Assembly (NCBI GenBank): GCA_017936205.1
Contig: JAGBGB010000231.1
Span: 1-6,062 of the forward strand
Source: Oscillospiraceae bacterium
GTDB lineage: Bacteria > Bacillota > Clostridia > Oscillospirales > Oscillospiraceae
Direction of reading: 5' to 3'
DNA: 6,062 bases
Below, piece by piece: positions 1 to 4,147 of this stretch (position 1 is its first letter; each line of letters begins with the position of its first letter). The position numbers and the translations under genes were made by a program. The notes beneath the pieces are model-generated. The model saw nothing but the letters and a program-made list of their open reading frames with translations. It was not told the origin of the DNA and searched no databases.

Positions 1-186
1 GGCGGCATCAGCTTGTTTCTGAATGGAAGGGAGCAGAGCTTTTGTAGATTCTGCAATACAGAGCAGGGAATCTGCTTGTTCCTTGCGAAGCTTTTTCTCT
101 TCTGCTTCTTTAATCGCAGCAGCTCGCTTACGATCCTCCTGCTGTTGCCGCATAGCATCGGCGGGAGAAAAATGTGTGGGAGTCAT
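1..186 (-). CDS. small charged coiled-coil protein, C-terminus cut by window edge
   Basis: I do not recognise a family. An open frame of 62 codons runs leftward from an ATG at 186-184 to the first base of the window without a stop, so the C-terminus is missing. A near-perfect Shine-Dalgarno (AAGGAGGAGC, bases 200-191) lies five bases before the ATG and fixes the start. From about residue 11 to 40 the protein is dominated by Gln, Glu, Lys, Arg and Ala (for example MRQQQEDRKRAAAIKEAEEK), predicting a long charged helix or coiled coil. Residues 43-62 continue as a more hydrophobic, still helical stretch. There is no signal peptide or metal-binding motif. It is divergent to the gene at 266, with a strong candidate promoter in the gap (218-247). 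It could be a scaffold-like or accessory mobile-element protein; function unknown. Confidence 0.75.
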   Translation of the reverse strand, partial: MTPTHFSPADAMRQQQEDRKRAAAIKEAEEKKLRKEQADSLLCIAESTKALLPSIQKQADAA

Positions 187-217
187 GAGTGCTCCTCCTT
201 TGTGTTAGTTTCTTATG

Positions 218-247
218 AATTTACCACAGATGTAGGGGTAATGTCAA
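218..247 (-). promoter_or_regulatory. leftward promoter for the gene at 1-186
   Basis: Read on the minus strand there is a perfect -35 box TTGACA (247-242), an 18-base spacer and a -10 box TAAATT (223-218) preceded by TGG, which gives an extended -10. Transcription would begin near base 211, leaving a leader of about 25 nt that carries the Shine-Dalgarno of the leftward gene. The same architecture recurs at 649-678. This is inferred from consensus matching only. Confidence 0.55.
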
Positions 248-264
248 TAAGGGGGTGAGATCAA
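243..264 (+). repeat. conserved divergent-intergenic motif, copy A
   Basis: GTCAATA (243-249) and GTGAGATCAA (255-264) are separated by five bases. Both halves recur exactly, nine bases apart, at 674-699. In each copy the first half contains the -35 box of the leftward promoter and the second half ends just before or at the start codon of the rightward gene. It could be a shared operator, a conserved translation-initiation region, or the remnant of a duplicated divergent module. Confidence 0.5.
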
Positions 265-265
265 G

Positions 266-505
266 GTGGGAAGCATGGACATTATGAGCAAATCTTTATT
301 GCGGTCAAAGGCGAAAGCATCGCCGAAGGCAAAACCCCTTGCCGAAAAGTTTGTTGCAGAAACAATTCGGCAGGGGGCGACTCTGGGAGATTTTAAGTCA
401 GCTATAGATATAGCCCTTATAATTCTGAAACATGAAATGGATCCGGACTCACTCTTCCTTGATGGCTTCGCGAGCGAGATCGAGGCCGCCTTCAAAAGCA
501 TCTAA
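266..505 (+). CDS. small basic protein of unknown function (79 aa)
   Basis: No family is recognised. The N-terminus is Lys-rich and probably flexible (residues 9-25, with repeated KAKASPKAK-like sequence). It is followed by a helical segment, AETIRQGATLGDFKSAIDIA, and a second acidic helix near the C-terminus (about 60-78), a plausible small DNA- or protein-binding fold. I chose the GTG at 266 because the bases before it match the region before the ATG of the gene at 699 (GTGAGATCAA motif). The ATG at 275, with AAGGTGGG just upstream, is a realistic alternative that shortens the protein by three residues. The last 57 bases overlap the 3' end of the leftward gene at 449-625, so the two are convergent and antisense at their tails. 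The opposite-strand frame here is Ser/Arg-rich and looks like a shadow. Confidence 0.6.
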   Translation: MGSMDIMSKSLLRSKAKASPKAKPLAEKFVAETIRQGATLGDFKSAIDIALIILKHEMDPDSLFLDGFASEIEAAFKSI

Positions 506-625
506 GAATTCTTTCCGCTTTTCTTCATACTTTGCGTTGGGGTGGGTGCGAAGGAATTCAACAAGATGTGCGTGAGCCCAAGCTAACGCAAACTTCTTTT
601 GAAATTCTGTATGTTTTTGTGCCAT
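449..625 (-). CDS. small helical protein of unknown function (58 aa)
   Basis: No family is recognised. The ATG at 625-623 is preceded by a consensus Shine-Dalgarno (AGGAGGTGA on the minus strand, about 640-632). An in-frame open stretch extends upstream to 730, but it contains the promoter and ribosome site and is not credible as coding. The product is almost entirely helical and charged: Trp and His near the N-terminus (KKFALAWAHAHLVEFLRTHP), a KYEEKRKEF segment at about 32-40, and an acidic C-terminus ending in EAIKEE. There are no Cys residues and no membrane segment. It overlaps the gene at 266-505 tail to tail by 57 bases and is divergent from the gene at 699. A candidate promoter at 649-678 would drive it with a very short leader. 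Confidence 0.75.
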   Translation of the reverse strand: MAQKHTEFQKKFALAWAHAHLVEFLRTHPNAKYEEKRKEFLDAFEGGLDLAREAIKEE

Positions 626-648
626 AGTAGTCACCTCCTTTCTCCTGC

Positions 649-678
649 ATTTTGTCATGAGAGGAGGGAAATGGTCAA
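649..678 (-). promoter_or_regulatory. leftward promoter for the gene at 449-625
   Basis: On the minus strand TTGACC (678-673, five of six consensus bases) is followed by an 18-base spacer and CAAAAT (654-649, four of six) preceded by TGA, an extended -10. The predicted start is near 642, just ahead of the Shine-Dalgarno. Spacing and extended -10 are the same as in the promoter at 218-247, which strengthens both calls. Confidence 0.5.
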
Positions 679-699
679 TAGGAAAGGATGTGAGATCAA
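674..699 (+). repeat. conserved divergent-intergenic motif, copy B
   Basis: GTCAATA (674-680) and GTGAGATCAA (690-699) are identical to the two halves of copy A at 243-264, but the spacer is nine bases instead of five. The final A is the first base of the ATG of the gene at 699. Conserved blocks with a variable spacer argue that the blocks themselves are under selection rather than being a simple recent duplication. Confidence 0.5.
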
Positions 700-836
700 T
701 GAGTGAACTGGACAAGAAGATTCTGGACAATCAGGCAAAGCTGTTGAAGGCTATGGATGATACAGCGAAGCAGCGTTATCTTGACTTTACTGCCGGAATG
801 CTGGCAGCCAAGATGCAGAGCAACGAAAATGAATGA
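699..836 (+). CDS. 45-aa helical protein of unknown function
   Basis: No family is recognised. The ATG at 699 follows AAGGATGTGAG, a weak but usable ribosome site ending about seven bases upstream. The product is short and helical: MSELDKKILDNQAKLLKAMD, then a conserved-looking QRYLDFTAGMLAAK segment, ending in Asn/Glu. It has neither Cys residues nor a hydrophobic stretch long enough for a membrane helix. Small proteins with an LDxxILDN start and a hydrophobic second helix occur in Firmicute phages and conjugative elements, some near regulators, but that resemblance is an impression only. It is divergent from the gene at 449-625 and shares the motif at 674-699 with it. It ends at the edge of the 351-base non-coding gap. 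Confidence 0.6.
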   Translation: MSELDKKILDNQAKLLKAMDDTAKQRYLDFTAGMLAAKMQSNENE

Positions 837-1049
837 GATACTGGGGGCGTGGTATGGCTTTTTTGACATCTCCTTTCGGCCCAAGGGCAACGCCGTTTGT
901 GATGGTTCTCGGCGTTGGAAGAACGCAGCGGGTAAGAAGGTTTTGGTTGTTTTCCCCTCGCACTCGTCACCGTCTACGGCTGGCCTCCACGCAAGCATAG
1001 TCCCTCTCCGTCTTGCCGGACGGGGAGGGGCGCAGATAAAACAAGATAT
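837..1049. other. non-coding region with strong potential RNA structure
   Basis: No credible coding frame is visible: the frames that cross here lack ribosome sites and have shadow-like composition. Structure is visible instead. An 8-bp perfect hairpin joins 888-895 to 910-917 (CAACGCCG / CGGCGTTG, 14-base loop). GCGTGG at 847-852 is complementary to CCACGC at 987-992 and could close the domain. A 12-bp hairpin follows at 1001-1030. A TTGACA at 863-868 has no matching -10 box. Together with the tRNA-like element that follows, this could be one transcribed structured RNA; I do not recognise an Rfam family. Confidence 0.35.
1001..1030 (+). other. 12-bp hairpin without U-tract
   Basis: Bases 1001-1012 pair with 1019-1030 around a six-base loop (TTGCCG), giving twelve pairs with only T-G wobbles at two positions. 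No T-run follows on the plus strand (CGCAGATAAAAC comes next) and no A-run precedes it, so it is not an intrinsic terminator in either direction. It sits 19 bases before the tRNA-like element and may be a processing or structural element of the same RNA. Confidence 0.45.
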
Positions 1050-1124
1050 GGGAGCAGGCTCTGAGGAGGGCACACAGGTAAGCACAGCCTGTGGGTGTCG
1101 GTTCAACTCCGGCTGCTCCCTCCA
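1050..1124 (+). tRNA. degenerate tRNA-Cys-like element (GCA), encoded CCA
   Basis: The 5' GGGAGCA (1050-1056) and 3' TGCTCCC (1114-1120) form a perfect 7-bp acceptor stem, followed by T at the discriminator position and encoded CCA (1122-1124). The T-arm is canonical: five pairs, 1097-1101 with 1109-1113, around TTCAACT. The anticodon arm pairs 1075-1079 with 1087-1091 (extendable by two pairs) around the seven-base loop AAGCACA, which places GCA at 34-36. GCA plus U73 are tRNA-Cys identity features. The departures are A instead of U at 33, G instead of U at 8, and a D-arm that forms only as 1058-1061 with 1068-1071 (one T-G pair, six-base loop). Total length of 72 nt plus CCA is normal. It could be a degenerate mobile-element tRNA, a tRNA mimic, or an attachment-site remnant. 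A weak promoter (TTGCCG, 16-base gap, GATAAA at 1035) may precede it. Confidence 0.5.
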
Positions 1125-1144
1125 TAATTCTTTCCAAACTCGCA

Positions 1145-1161
1145 CAGAGACAAGCTCTCTG
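1145..1161. other. small inverted repeat upstream of the operon
   Basis: CAGAGA and TCTCTG form six perfect pairs around CAAGC, 26 bases before the first gene of the rightward operon. No T-run follows. It may be an operator or leader hairpin for the operon; no clear promoter was identified around it. Confidence 0.3.
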
Positions 1162-1187
1162 AGAATACACTAAAGTGAGGTGATAGT

Positions 1188-1439
1188 ATGGCAAAAAGGA
1201 AGCGTGAACCGATTCAAACCAGATCCTTTATCAGGATCGATGGAGAACTGAAGGAAGTGAAGGAGCTTCCCAAGGATGTTTGGGAGCCGATCCGCCGACG
1301 CCTGCTTTGCACATACTTAAACGAGCTTTACAAGGGACAGGCTGTGTTCTATTTCCCGGAAGACGAACCGGGTGAAAAATACAAAGGAGGAACAATTTAT
1401 GAATCAGATGATGATCGTATCCCGACCCATTGCGGCTGA
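1188..1439 (+). CDS. small basic protein of unknown function (83 aa)
   Basis: No family is recognised. The ATG at 1188 follows the ribosome site AGTGAGGTGATA. The first eight residues are strongly basic (MAKRKREP). A compact middle region follows, with a strand-like SFIRIDGELKEVKELP stretch and a helix containing Arg-Arg-Arg-Leu-Leu (about 37-41) and a YLNELYKG motif, then QAVFYFPED. It is cytoplasmic by composition. It is the first gene of the rightward operon. Its last 41 bases overlap the next gene in another frame, and the next gene's Shine-Dalgarno lies inside it. The tail after about residue 62 (GEKYKGG...) is low in character and may be an extension past an ancestral stop: a TGA lies in another frame at 1373-1375. 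Confidence 0.7.
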   Translation: MAKRKREPIQTRSFIRIDGELKEVKELPKDVWEPIRRRLLCTYLNELYKGQAVFYFPEDEPGEKYKGGTIYESDDDRIPTHCG

Positions 1440-1716
1440 GGAACAGGAGCGAGCGGAGCTGTTGGAGCTGAACGCTCGGATCCGAGACAATGTGGAGCGC
1501 CACAGACAGTATGCCGTAGAGGCGGAGCTGATCGCTTCCCAGCAGGCACGCCGACAGGCACGGAGAGCTGCGGCTCAGCAGAGAGTCCGCATTCGCTGCT
1601 ATGCCGTGGGCGGCTTGGCAGGGATCCTTGCAGTGCTTGCCTTCGGCGTGACCGGTGACCTGGGCTTGACTGCCATCCCTGTTCTCGGTGGAGCATGGCT
1701 CTTAGGGAGACGGTAG
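1399..1716 (+). CDS. coiled-coil plus C-terminal membrane protein (105 aa)
   Basis: No family is recognised. The ATG at 1399 is chosen because AAAGGAGGA (1383-1391) lies eight bases upstream; a longer in-frame GTG start at 1372 would place this site inside the gene. Residues 12-62 form a long charged helix rich in Glu, Ala, Gln and Arg (EEQERAELLELNARIRD near the start, basic QARRQARR near 49-56), a likely cytoplasmic coiled coil. Residues about 68-84 (AVGGLAGILAVLAFG) and 88-102 are hydrophobic and form one or two membrane helices, ending LLGRR. A tail-anchored topology with the helix in the cytoplasm fits the positive charge before the membrane part. It overlaps the preceding gene by 41 bases, and the next gene starts one base after its stop. 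Confidence 0.75.
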   Translation: MNQMMIVSRPIAAEEQERAELLELNARIRDNVERHRQYAVEAELIASQQARRQARRAAAQQRVRIRCYAVGGLAGILAVLAFGVTGDLGLTAIPVLGGAWLLGRR

Positions 1717-1717
1717 T

Positions 1718-2335
1718 ATGCTGGAATTTCACTGCGATAAGTGTGGCAAGCTCGTAAAGCGGGAAGATGCTGTACAGATTCGGATCGTGTATTCTGCATA
1801 CGCTCCTGATCCTGATATGGTTCCGACATATCGGGAACTGTGTCCGGGCTGTGCTTTTGATCTGGATTTGATCCTATGTCCCGGTGCGGAGGAAGAAGAG
1901 CGTGCCGCACTAAAGGAATCGTGGGGCTGGAAGGATGCCTACGAACCGACACAGCTCAACAGAGCAGATCCGGTAATGGAGGTTTCCGGCACAAGAACCT
2001 CTACCACTACAGTGAACAAGGCTCATCTGCCTAAAGTGAAGAATCCATACGGCGAGGGCAGATGTATTACCATTGCCCGAATCCGAGCAGGAATGAAGCA
2101 GTGGCAGATCGGAGAGAAGTGCTTTGCTGAGCAAGCTGCAGTCAGCTCGTGGGAAACCGGAAAAGCGAAACCGGATTGGGAGCAGCTTGAGAAGATCCTG
2201 CCGGAGCTGCCGAAGATCCGCAAGGCAGGATGCAACGCATACTGCAACCATGCGGAGGAGTGCTTGAGCAGAAGCGAATGCTATTATGGCAGATATCGCG
2301 TAGACAAGGAGAAGACCGGCAATGGTGGGCGTTAA
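1718..2335 (+). CDS. zinc-ribbon / helix-turn-helix (XRE-like) protein with Cys-rich tail (205 aa)
   Basis: Three parts are visible. Residues 1-55 hold a probable zinc ribbon: C6-x2-C9 and C42-x2-C45, with another Cys at 54. Residues about 115-165 resemble an XRE/Cro-type helix-turn-helix: ITIARIRAGMKQWQIGEKCF, then AVSSWETGKAKP, the usual recognition-helix and SxWExGxxxP pattern. Residues 172-188 carry four Cys spaced C-x3-C-x5-C-x5-C and could bind a second metal. The Thr/Ser-rich stretch at 90-98 looks like a linker. The likely role is a DNA-binding regulator of the element, possibly of this operon, acting in the cytoplasm. The ATG at 1718 follows AGGGAGA, about eight bases upstream, and lies one base after the preceding stop. 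The HTH assignment is fairly secure; zinc binding is inferred from spacing. Confidence 0.8.
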   Translation: MLEFHCDKCGKLVKREDAVQIRIVYSAYAPDPDMVPTYRELCPGCAFDLDLILCPGAEEEERAALKESWGWKDAYEPTQLNRADPVMEVSGTRTSTTTVNKAHLPKVKNPYGEGRCITIARIRAGMKQWQIGEKCFAEQAAVSSWETGKAKPDWEQLEKILPELPKIRKAGCNAYCNHAEECLSRSECYYGRYRVDKEKTGNGGR

Positions 2336-2525
2336 GACTTGTGAAGGCTGCCCGAATCTGTTCGTGGAGGATGCTTGCCGTGGGTATCTGTTCTTCGGCT
2401 GCTCCTTGGGAAAGTTCGACTATCCCAAAGGAATTATTGAGCACGCAAGGGCAGACCTTCAGGACAAGCCCAGTGCTCAGATCCCTGCTTGGTGCAAGCT
2501 GGGCAAGGGCTACAAATGGGCATGA
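2322..2525 (+). CDS. small Cys-rich protein (67 aa)
   Basis: No family is recognised. The ATG at 2322 overlaps the preceding gene by 14 bases and has AAGGAGAAG upstream; an in-frame GTG directly follows. Five Cys are present: KTCEGCPN gives C-x2-C at residues 7 and 10, with further Cys at 19, 27 and 58. The pattern suggests one zinc site. The rest is mixed, with an IIEHARADLQDKPS helix and a C-terminal WCKLGKGYKW segment. It has no signal peptide or membrane helix. Tight coupling to the zinc-ribbon/HTH gene, whose own tail is Cys-rich, hints that the two act together, but this is inference from context. Confidence 0.7.
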   Translation: MVGVKTCEGCPNLFVEDACRGYLFFGCSLGKFDYPKGIIEHARADLQDKPSAQIPAWCKLGKGYKWA

Positions 2526-2558
2526 GCCCAATCATGAAACAAGAAAGAGGTAATACAT

Positions 2559-2930
2559 ATGGAGTTTACCAAGATGCACAAGTTTGTCATTTTGTTCTCG
2601 TACCTCCTGTGGGGTGTGGGAGCGACCACGATCTGCTTATTGATCCTGGTTCTTTTGGGCGTAAAGCCGAATTTCCTTATTGGCTTCCTGTGTGCCATTC
2701 CGGGAACGCTGATCGTGGTGGGTATATACCGCTATCTCGACAAAGCAGGCAAGGTAAGAGAGGCGACCTTGCATGAGATCGCACAGAAGGCTTTCAATGA
2801 GGCATGGGAGCGGAAGAAGCAGGATGAAACCGAAGCACCCTGCCGCTTTAACAAAGACGGCCAGTGCACCTACAGCGAGGAGCCTATGGCTTGCGTTCAT
2901 GATAATGGACAGGAGGTTGAGGATGGCTGA
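2559..2930 (+). CDS. two-helix membrane protein with Cys-containing cytoplasmic tail (123 aa)
   Basis: No family is recognised. The ATG at 2559 has AAGAGGTAA upstream; the ATG at 2574 is less well placed. Two hydrophobic segments are evident, about residues 9-34 (FVILFSYLLWGVGATTICLL) and 38-58 (NFLIGFLCAIPGTLIVVGIY), joined by a very short turn at GVKP, so this is a helical hairpin. The basic residues KMHK before and YRYLDKAGK after place both termini in the cytoplasm. The tail (about 60-123) is a charged helix followed by Cys at 95, 103 and 112 (CRFNKDGQC...C), a possible metal site. Its stop overlaps the next start by eight bases (ATGGCTGA). Confidence 0.75.
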   Translation: MEFTKMHKFVILFSYLLWGVGATTICLLILVLLGVKPNFLIGFLCAIPGTLIVVGIYRYLDKAGKVREATLHEIAQKAFNEAWERKKQDETEAPCRFNKDGQCTYSEEPMACVHDNGQEVEDG

Positions 2931-3318
2931 CCAGAGAATCATTGATGCCAATTTTGTAAAAAGTGCTGTTTTGGAAGTAATGGCAGATAATCGTTCAGAA
3001 GAATTATTTATCAAGGTTGCGGAGCGGCTTTGCAAAATGCTTGACCATGTCCCGACCGTGGATGCCGTTCCTGTGGTGCGGTGCAAGGATTGCAAGAAGT
3101 GGGAATACGATGAAAACTTTAGCGGATGGTGCATTGAGTGGAGAAGAAGAACGCTTGGCAACCATTTCTGTTCCTACGGAGAAAGGAGAGAAGGAGATGG
3201 CTGCCCACCTCAGATGGATTGGGACTGTGCCAAAGATAAAAACGGATGGGATGCTTGCGATGCTTGTTGGTGCAAATGGCTCCAACAGCCTGCGGGGGAG
3301 GTGAGTACTGATACTTAA
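2923..3318 (+). CDS. phage/ICE-type zinc-binding protein with DAVPVVRCKDC motif (131 aa)
   Basis: The stretch HVPTVDAVPVVRCKDCKKWE (about residues 43-62) is a signature of a large group of uncharacterised small proteins of Firmicute phages and conjugative elements. In these it is usually followed by further Cys and an F-C-S-Y-G-E-R ending, also present here (NHFCSYGERREGDGCP). The Cys pairs CKDC and the later Cys suggest a zinc ribbon; the molecular function is unknown. The N-terminus (ADQRIIDANFVKSAVLEVMA) is the usual helical part of these proteins. The C-terminal extension after GDGCP is unusual in being rich in Trp and Cys (WDCAKDKNGWDACDACWCKW). The ATG at 2923 follows AGGAGG (2911-2916); the frame stays open further upstream but without a ribosome site. 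There are eight-base overlaps with both neighbours. Confidence 0.8.
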   Translation: MADQRIIDANFVKSAVLEVMADNRSEELFIKVAERLCKMLDHVPTVDAVPVVRCKDCKKWEYDENFSGWCIEWRRRTLGNHFCSYGERREGDGCPPQMDWDCAKDKNGWDACDACWCKWLQQPAGEVSTDT

Positions 3319-3460
3319 AATCCTACTTGTCATAGCTGCTTTGGTCATTGTGGCTGCAATCTCTTCTTCCGCAACCCGGAAGTCCGAGACCAGAAAGACA
3401 CTTGAAGCGGTGGCAGAGGATGCCCGTGAAAAATTCGAAAGAGGTGAATATGATGAATAA
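3311..3460 (+). CDS. 49-aa single-pass membrane peptide with apparent ATA start
   Basis: No family is recognised, and no ATG, GTG or TTG lies at a workable position. A strong Shine-Dalgarno (GGGGGAGGTGAG, 3294-3305) sits about seven bases before ATA at 3311, and a CTG at 3308 is the only other candidate; an in-frame TGA lies just upstream at 3302-3304. Starting at ATA gives an eight-base overlap with the preceding gene (ATACTTAA), the same as the two neighbouring junctions. The product has a hydrophobic N-terminal helix (LKILLVIAALVIVAAI), a Ser/Thr/Arg region and an acidic-basic helix ending FERGEYDE, so it is a membrane-anchored peptide with a cytoplasmic or external charged tail. The next gene's ribosome site lies inside its 3' end. 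It may be a real gene with a rare start codon, or an ATG recently mutated to ATA. Confidence 0.5.
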   Translation: MLKILLVIAALVIVAAISSSATRKSETRKTLEAVAEDAREKFERGEYDE

Positions 3461-3650
3461 GCGAATTTATGGTCTTTTGGTCAATCCCATGCTCGAAGCA
3501 ACACCCTATGACAAGGTCCTCACCGGGCACGGCAAAAGAAACCCAAGAAGCGAAGGAAAGCTTGTAGGCTGCTCCCATTGTGGCAAGACCAGATGCACCC
3601 TCTATGGCTCAGGGGAAAAGAAATTGTGTAAGGAGTGTAGAAGAAAATGA
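3453..3650 (+). CDS. small zinc-finger protein (65 aa)
   Basis: The ATG at 3453 is chosen over the adjacent ATG at 3450 because AGAGGTGA upstream is then better spaced and the overlap with the preceding gene is eight bases, as at its neighbours. The N-terminal half (NKRIYGLLVNPMLEATPYDK) is of no known fold and is followed by a basic segment. The C-terminal half carries CSHCGKTRC and then CKEC, a treble-clef or zinc-ribbon pattern of C-x2-C, a further Cys, and C-x2-C, surrounded by Lys and Arg. This suggests a nucleic-acid-binding zinc ribbon, inferred from spacing and charge. It overlaps the PcfK-like gene by four bases (ATGA), indicating translational coupling. Confidence 0.75.
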   Translation: MNKRIYGLLVNPMLEATPYDKVLTGHGKRNPRSEGKLVGCSHCGKTRCTLYGSGEKKLCKECRRK

Positions 3651-4030
3651 CAGAGTTTCAGCAGCGGGCGATTGCTGAGATCGAGAAGCAGCAGAAGAAG
3701 CTGCCGGAGTATTCCACCGCTTATGCAGTGGGGGAGCAGCTGAAGGACATCTGCAGAAATGAGCCTGCATCTGCAGAGCTTCTGGCAAATGACCTGCAGG
3801 TAAAGGAGATGGATCTGACCCATGCCGACAAGAAGATCTATGAGTACGGCAAAACCTTAATGAAGGGAAAAAGTGGTCAACTGGGCCTCAATGCTATGGC
3901 AGTGGACAAGGTCCTTCGGGACTTCTACAAGCTGCCGGACAAGCCCTCGGCACAGCAGCCGACTGTGATCCATGAGTCCGGAAGCGGCAGGCGACCGGGG
4001 ATCGTTGATCTAAACGATTTCTTTACATAA
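3647..4030 (+). CDS. pcfK-like: PcfK-like protein (127 aa)
   Basis: The sequence matches what I know of the PcfK-like family, named after a gene of the cCF10-inducible transfer region of Enterococcus faecalis plasmid pCF10. It starts with a short helix (MTEFQQRAIAEIEKQQ) and continues with KLPEYSTAYAVGEQLKDICR and the EPASAELLANDL segment. The expected VDKVLRDFYKLP helix lies near residue 86-97, and a conserved short tail DLNDFF closes the protein after a Gly/Arg/Ser-rich linker (about 109-118). Length is normal for the family. Biochemical function is unknown; the gene typically neighbours pcfJ, as here. The ATG at 3647 overlaps the preceding stop by four bases and uses AAGGAGTG (about 3629-3636). 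A rightward terminator follows at 4104-4147. Confidence 0.75.
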   Translation: MTEFQQRAIAEIEKQQKKLPEYSTAYAVGEQLKDICRNEPASAELLANDLQVKEMDLTHADKKIYEYGKTLMKGKSGQLGLNAMAVDKVLRDFYKLPDKPSAQQPTVIHESGSGRRPGIVDLNDFFT

Positions 4031-4055
4031 AAAAAGAGCCGCTTCGCAGCGGCTC
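4029..4055 (-). terminator. leftward intrinsic terminator, GNRA-capped
   Basis: On the minus strand, eight perfect pairs (4055-4048 with 4043-4036, GAGCCGCT / AGCGGCTC) enclose the tetraloop GCGA, a GNRA loop, and are followed at once by seven Us (4035-4029). On the plus strand the A-run precedes the stem and no T-run follows, so it acts leftward. The U-tract touches the stop codon of the PcfK-like gene. It is the natural 3' end of the predicted small RNA. Confidence 0.75.
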
Positions 4056-4124
4056 GTGGAGGCTTGCAGCAGTTGGCAGACTTCTGCAAGCACCTGCAAC
4101 AGGGGCAGGTAATAGCACTCTCAC
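4029..4124 (-). ncRNA. predicted leftward small RNA of about 95 nt between pcfK and pcfJ
   Basis: A TATAAT promoter at 4131-4159 predicts a start near 4124, and the terminator ends at 4029. Between them are three consecutive stem-loops: 4110-4105 with 4097-4092 (six pairs, seven-base loop); 4091-4084 with 4069-4062 (eight pairs, then a three-pair inner stem); and the terminator stem. No open frame or ribosome site is seen. The RNA would be antisense to the transcript between pcfK and pcfJ, including the upstream leader of pcfJ, so it might regulate pcfJ or act in trans. It could instead be structure of a rightward leader, since the stems also form on that strand. Confidence 0.5.
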
Positions 4125-4147
4125 AGGGCTATTATACTGCCTTTTTT
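4104..4147 (+). terminator. rightward intrinsic terminator after pcfK
   Basis: GGCAG (4104-4108) pairs with CTGCC (4137-4141) and TAATAGC (4110-4116) with GCTATTA (4128-4134), separated by a one-base and a two-base bulge. An eleven-base loop separates the arms and six Ts follow (4142-4147). This ends the operon that includes the PcfK-like gene. The stem contains the minus-strand -10 box TATAAT, so the terminator and the small-RNA promoter share bases. Confidence 0.65.

Noticed and set aside
244..501. 85-codon leftward frame opposite the gene at 266-505
   Set aside because: Ser/Arg/Ile-rich shadow without a ribosome site; the rightward frame has the better start context and helix pattern.
863..891. 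TTGACA as a rightward promoter
   Set aside because: No TATAAT-like sequence 16-18 bases downstream (GGCAAC is there).
1050..1124. T-box leader or tmRNA fragment
   Set aside because: No T-box conserved sequence, no antiterminator/terminator pair and no tag frame; the fold matches a whole tRNA length instead.
757..1173. 138-codon rightward frame and a 149-codon leftward frame (696-1145) across the non-coding gap
   Set aside because: Neither has a ribosome site or plausible composition; both cross hairpins and the tRNA-like element and read as chance frames.
4036..4055. Ordinary terminator of pcfK
   Set aside because: On the plus strand the A-run comes before the stem and no T-run follows, so it points leftward; the rightward terminator is at 4104-4147.
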